Shown here: positions 61,717-64,000 of the stretch, piece after piece
Position numbering within the stretch: position 1 is the first letter of the stretch
Layout: each line of letters opens with the position of its first letter
Notes under the pieces: model-generated
Told to the model about the DNA's origin: nothing
The model's input: the letters and a program-made list of their open reading frames with translations, nothing else
The model's database searches: none
Program-made: the position numbers and the translations under genes
DNA from: Candidatus Methanoperedens sp.
GTDB lineage: Archaea; Halobacteriota; Methanosarcinia; Methanosarcinales; Methanoperedenaceae
Assembly: GCA_030650845.1 (NCBI GenBank)
Contig: JAUSDC010000209.1
Span: 1 to 64,000, forward strand
Reading direction: 5' to 3'
Length of the DNA stretch: 64,000 nt

Positions 61717-62718
61717 CTAATAAGTTTTAAGAACACTTATATTTTTTGATATCGCTTCTGATACATCCTTTGTTGAATAAGACCCACCAAGGTCAGGGGT
61801 AACTATGCCTATGGCAATGACTGAATCAACAGCTTTTTTGAGAATTTCAGCTTCGGTCTCATACCCCATCCATTGAAGCATCATCCTTACGCTCAAAATA
61901 GAAGCTATCGGATTTGCGATCCCTTTTCCTGCAATATCAGGAGCGCTGCCGTGTATTGGCTCAAAGAGCGCATATCTGTCCCCGATGTTGGCGCTCGGAC
62001 AAAGACCAAGCCCTCCTGATACGGCTGCAGCCACATCGCTCAGGATATCCCCAAAAAGATTTGTGGTCACCAACACATCATACTTTTCGGGCCGAAGTAC
62101 AATGTCGTACGCCATTGCATCGACCAGCATTTCAATGTATGATACTCCGTTCCTGTTTGCAACACCTTTGCAGACATCTCGGAAAAATGAATCTGATTTC
62201 ATTACATTGGCTTTATGAACAATCGTAACCTGGTTTTTTCTCTTTTTTGCTATTGTGCAGGCGGTTTGCGCTATTCTCTCGCTTCCTTTTCGGGTAATGA
62301 CCCTTGTAGTATAAGCCGCGTCTTCATGCAGTTCTTCAACACCAGAATACATGCCTTCAGTATTTTCCCTGACAATAACAAGATCGAACACTTTTTTATT
62401 GCACGGTAATTTGACGTTCGCCAGGGGTGAAAATGGACGGATGTTCGCATATAGATCAAGTTCCTTGCGAATTCGTAACAGCACGCTTTTATAATTCGGA
62501 TCAGGAGGAGTTGTGATTGCTCCAAATAGCACACAATCACAGTCTTTTATTATGCTGATATCCTCGTCTGTCAGCGCGCTTCCAGTGCGCTCCCATTTTC
62601 CATACCCGATCTCGATTGGTATCTGTTCCATATCGAGACCAAAAGCATCAAGCACTGACAGCGCCGCTGGCATGACCTCTTTGCCAATGCCGTCACCGGG
62701 TACAACAGCAAGCTTCAT
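61717..62718 (-). CDS. aksF: Isocitrate/isopropylmalate dehydrogenase family, AksF-like (homoisocitrate) or LeuB
   Basis: A 333-residue NAD-dependent decarboxylating dehydrogenase. It starts LAVVPGDGIGKEVMPA and has the substrate helix LLRIRKELDLYANIRP near 82-97, ENTEGMYSGVE near 118 and the metal aspartates in TNLFGDILSDVAAA near 218. The family covers isopropylmalate (leucine), homoisocitrate and higher homologues (coenzyme B). The partner gene at 63578 has the loop YLRT of homoaconitase small subunits, which favours AksF. ATG overlaps the stop of the gene before it by 4 bases. Confidence 0.82.
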   Translation of the reverse strand: MKLAVVPGDGIGKEVMPAALSVLDAFGLDMEQIPIEIGYGKWERTGSALTDEDISIIKDCDCVLFGAITTPPDPNYKSVLLRIRKELDLYANIRPFSPLANVKLPCNKKVFDLVIVRENTEGMYSGVEELHEDAAYTTRVITRKGSERIAQTACTIAKKRKNQVTIVHKANVMKSDSFFRDVCKGVANRNGVSYIEMLVDAMAYDIVLRPEKYDVLVTTNLFGDILSDVAAAVSGGLGLCPSANIGDRYALFEPIHGSAPDIAGKGIANPIASILSVRMMLQWMGYETEAEILKKAVDSVIAIGIVTPDLGGSYSTKDVSEAISKNISVLKTY

Positions 62719-63581
62719 TTCACACCATTTTTATCGTTATCTGAATTTCCTTTAAGAACCCTGACCAGCATCCTTATCGCATCCACGATATCATACTCTG
62801 ACGCACCCCAGTGAACCACAGCGCCGTCTATGCCATTTATGTTTACCATACCTGATTTTTTGCTCTGGCAGCACCTTGTGATAAACGGCTTTGAGGGCAT
62901 GTACAGTTCAGCCTTGAGAGGGCACATGTTGATATGTTTATACGTGAGCCCGGGGAACCTCAGCTCGAATATCTGTTTTGAGATATCGCATCCCACAAGT
63001 TCTGAGTTATCCTCGATATCAATATCAGTGTCAAGGTATTTTCCTTTAAGTTCTGAAGCATAACATGGGAAGACGGTCTTATCCCCTTCGAACTGCCGCA
63101 GGTCGATAAGTTTCTTTGTGAACCTTATGTTCAGTTCGCCAAGTATGCCGCTCAGGACGAGCCTGTCTATCGCAGAAGCAAGCCACGGAGGCTCAGGGGG
63201 CATGATGTCAATTATTTCAATCTCCATGACTTCATGAAGACTTGGTTCGTGCACGAAAGTGATATGCCTGTCCATACCTTCAAAAATTATTGTGCTCAAT
63301 GTGCTTTTGCACATCGTAAGAGCAGATACTATAAGCCTCGTCCTGTCATGTGCATCAAGTTTTTCACTGAATTTTTTGATCTGGTTCCCTTTGGCTAACA
63401 ATTCAAGTGAGACCAGCCTGCGCAGCAGCCCTTCACCCTCGCTTTTTGCTTTATATATGGAATAACCTGAAGGCAGGTCGGCAATAAGGTATTCCGTTGA
63501 AAAATAAATCGGGCAACCTATTCTCTCAAAAGGGTCCGTCCTCGTAACGCCGACACTTTTGTAATCCGCAGGAAATATCAC
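62715..63581 (-). CDS. Conserved archaeal protein of unknown function between aksE and aksF
   Basis: A 288-residue protein overlapping both neighbours by 4 bases (ATGA), so it is tightly coupled to this pathway. Cysteine-containing segments include IGCPIYFS near 23, [14 protein letters not shown] near 173, [10 protein letters not shown] near 222 and [25 protein letters not shown] near 240. I do not recognise a characterised family. The C-terminal cysteines and the operon suggest an assembly or maturation factor for the iron-sulfur hydro-lyase, but this is inference. Confidence 0.7.
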   Translation of the reverse strand: MIFPADYKSVGVTRTDPFERIGCPIYFSTEYLIADLPSGYSIYKAKSEGEGLLRRLVSLELLAKGNQIKKFSEKLDAHDRTRLIVSALTMCKSTLSTIIFEGMDRHITFVHEPSLHEVMEIEIIDIMPPEPPWLASAIDRLVLSGILGELNIRFTKKLIDLRQFEGDKTVFPCYASELKGKYLDTDIDIEDNSELVGCDISKQIFELRFPGLTYKHINMCPLKAELYMPSKPFITRCCQSKKSGMVNINGIDGAVVHWGASEYDIVDAIRMLVRVLKGNSDNDKNGVK

Positions 63582-64000
63582 TGTATCACCTTCTTTTTGT
63601 GGTGTTCCACAAGCCCTCCATCTGCCAGTATCTCTCGCAGGAAATCGGGAATTTTCGTTCCTGTATATGACGCATATTTAGTTTTGATAATTCCATTCTC
63701 AAAGTCAATATCGACGATTTCCCCCTCTTCACATTCTATCTTTGCCTCAATTATGGGCAGTCCCACGTTTATGGCATTCCTGAAAAATATCCGTGCGAAG
63801 GATTCAGCGACGATACATGCCACTCCTGCATGTTTTAGAGCAAGTGGCGCCTGTTCTCGTGATGATCCGCAGCCGAAGTTCTTGCCTGCCACGATGATGT
63901 CGCCTTTTTTCACTTTCTTTGAGAATCCGGGATCAACTCCTTCCAGGACATGTGATGCAAATACGCTCATGTCAGTGGTGCGCAGGTATTTTCCCGGAAT
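63578..64000 (-). CDS. aksE: Homoaconitase/isopropylmalate isomerase small subunit, AksE- or LeuD-like (runs off the right edge)
   Basis: The visible 140 residues run in frame to base 64000; an internal ATG at 63970 is not the true start because the frame upstream reads the family-typical [10 protein letters not shown]. Catalytic-domain features are [18 protein letters not shown] near residue 60 and NVGLPIIE. The loop YLRT is the form reported for methanogen homoaconitase, versus a hydrophobic form in isopropylmalate isomerase, so coenzyme B synthesis is favoured. It is first in the visible operon and overlaps the next gene by 4 bases. Confidence 0.83.
   Translation of the reverse strand: MPGKYLRTTDMSVFASHVLEGVDPGFSKKVKKGDIIVAGKNFGCGSSREQAPLALKHAGVACIVAESFARIFFRNAINVGLPIIEAKIECEEGEIVDIDFENGIIKTKYASYTGTKIPDFLREILADGGLVEHHKKKVIQ

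Noticed and set aside
61700-61725. In-frame TAG between aksF and the histidine kinase, suggesting pyrrolysine read-through
   Set aside because: The two products are complete, unrelated proteins, and a GTG start follows the TAG at once. It is a normal stop.
1-64000. CRISPR arrays, rRNA genes, intact insertion sequences
   Set aside because: No regularly spaced repeats, no rRNA signature sequences and no full transposase were found.

Overview
The window reads as mesophilic euryarchaeal chromosome, most like the Methanosarcinales or the ANME-2d ('Ca. Methanoperedens') branch. The archaeal markers are an intron-bearing tRNA-Glu, Alba, HerA, SepCysS (indirect Cys-tRNA formation), archaeal GltX and PheS, CobY/CobZ, CofG/CofH (F420) and an AksE/AksF-like pair (coenzyme B). 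An MqnP/UbiA-type prenyltransferase, a surface-anchored octaheme cytochrome c, thiol:fumarate-reductase-like genes and split lipoate ligase genes suggest a menaquinone- and cytochrome-using methane archaeon. That lineage call is inference: no mcr or rRNA gene lies in the window.

Layout. 1-4.4 kb: 5' part of ruvB, thiC-herA, tRNA-Glu and a FilR1-like regulator. 4.7-12.6 kb: cobZ-cobS-cobY, a JAMM protease, hemD, a YgiQ-type radical SAM gene, a PIN toxin pair, pheS and a tiny coupled gene pair. 12.9-20.8 kb: a lone SdhA-like flavoprotein facing a tfrA-tfrB operon, then an aldehyde dehydrogenase with a class III aminotransferase. 20.8-28.7 kb: a membrane-anchored Lon-type protease, an HEYLH-motif protein, purH, alba, small membrane proteins, ribH, an unreported Cys-rich mini-gene pair, an aminotransferase, ribL, a methyltransferase-like gene and a HIT gene. 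28.8-33.0 kb: membrane protein, AbrB regulator, arsM, small thioredoxin-like protein, sepCysS and a DUF169 gene. 33.0-44.3 kb: octaheme cytochrome, mqnP-like gene, GPN GTPase, lipoate ligase and geranylgeranyl reductase genes, cofH, cofG, tRNA-Leu and uvrC. 44.4-55.3 kb: an AT-rich signal-transduction block with a ribbon-helix-helix protein, three histidine kinases, a response regulator and several decayed or tiny ORFs. 55.4-64 kb: gltX, a PRC-barrel gene, thg1, a PiT transporter, a fourth kinase and an aksF-unknown-aksE operon running off the right edge.

How the genes fit together. Cofactor supply dominates: B12 (cobZSY), tetrapyrrole (hemD), thiamine (thiC), riboflavin/FAD (ribH, ribL), F420 (cofGH), lipoate (lplAB), coenzyme B (aksE/F) and probably menaquinone (mqnP). 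Respiration is represented by tfrAB, the extra flavoprotein and the octaheme cytochrome.

The most interesting non-coding signals are two families of short palindromes repeated between convergent genes, a 20-bp perfect palindrome abutting the TATA box of the arsM operon, a hairpin covering the start codon of the lone SdhA-like gene, a 17-bp perfect inverted repeat upstream of gltX, and a nested stem structure at 55.1 kb. No CRISPR array, intact insertion sequence or rRNA gene was seen.
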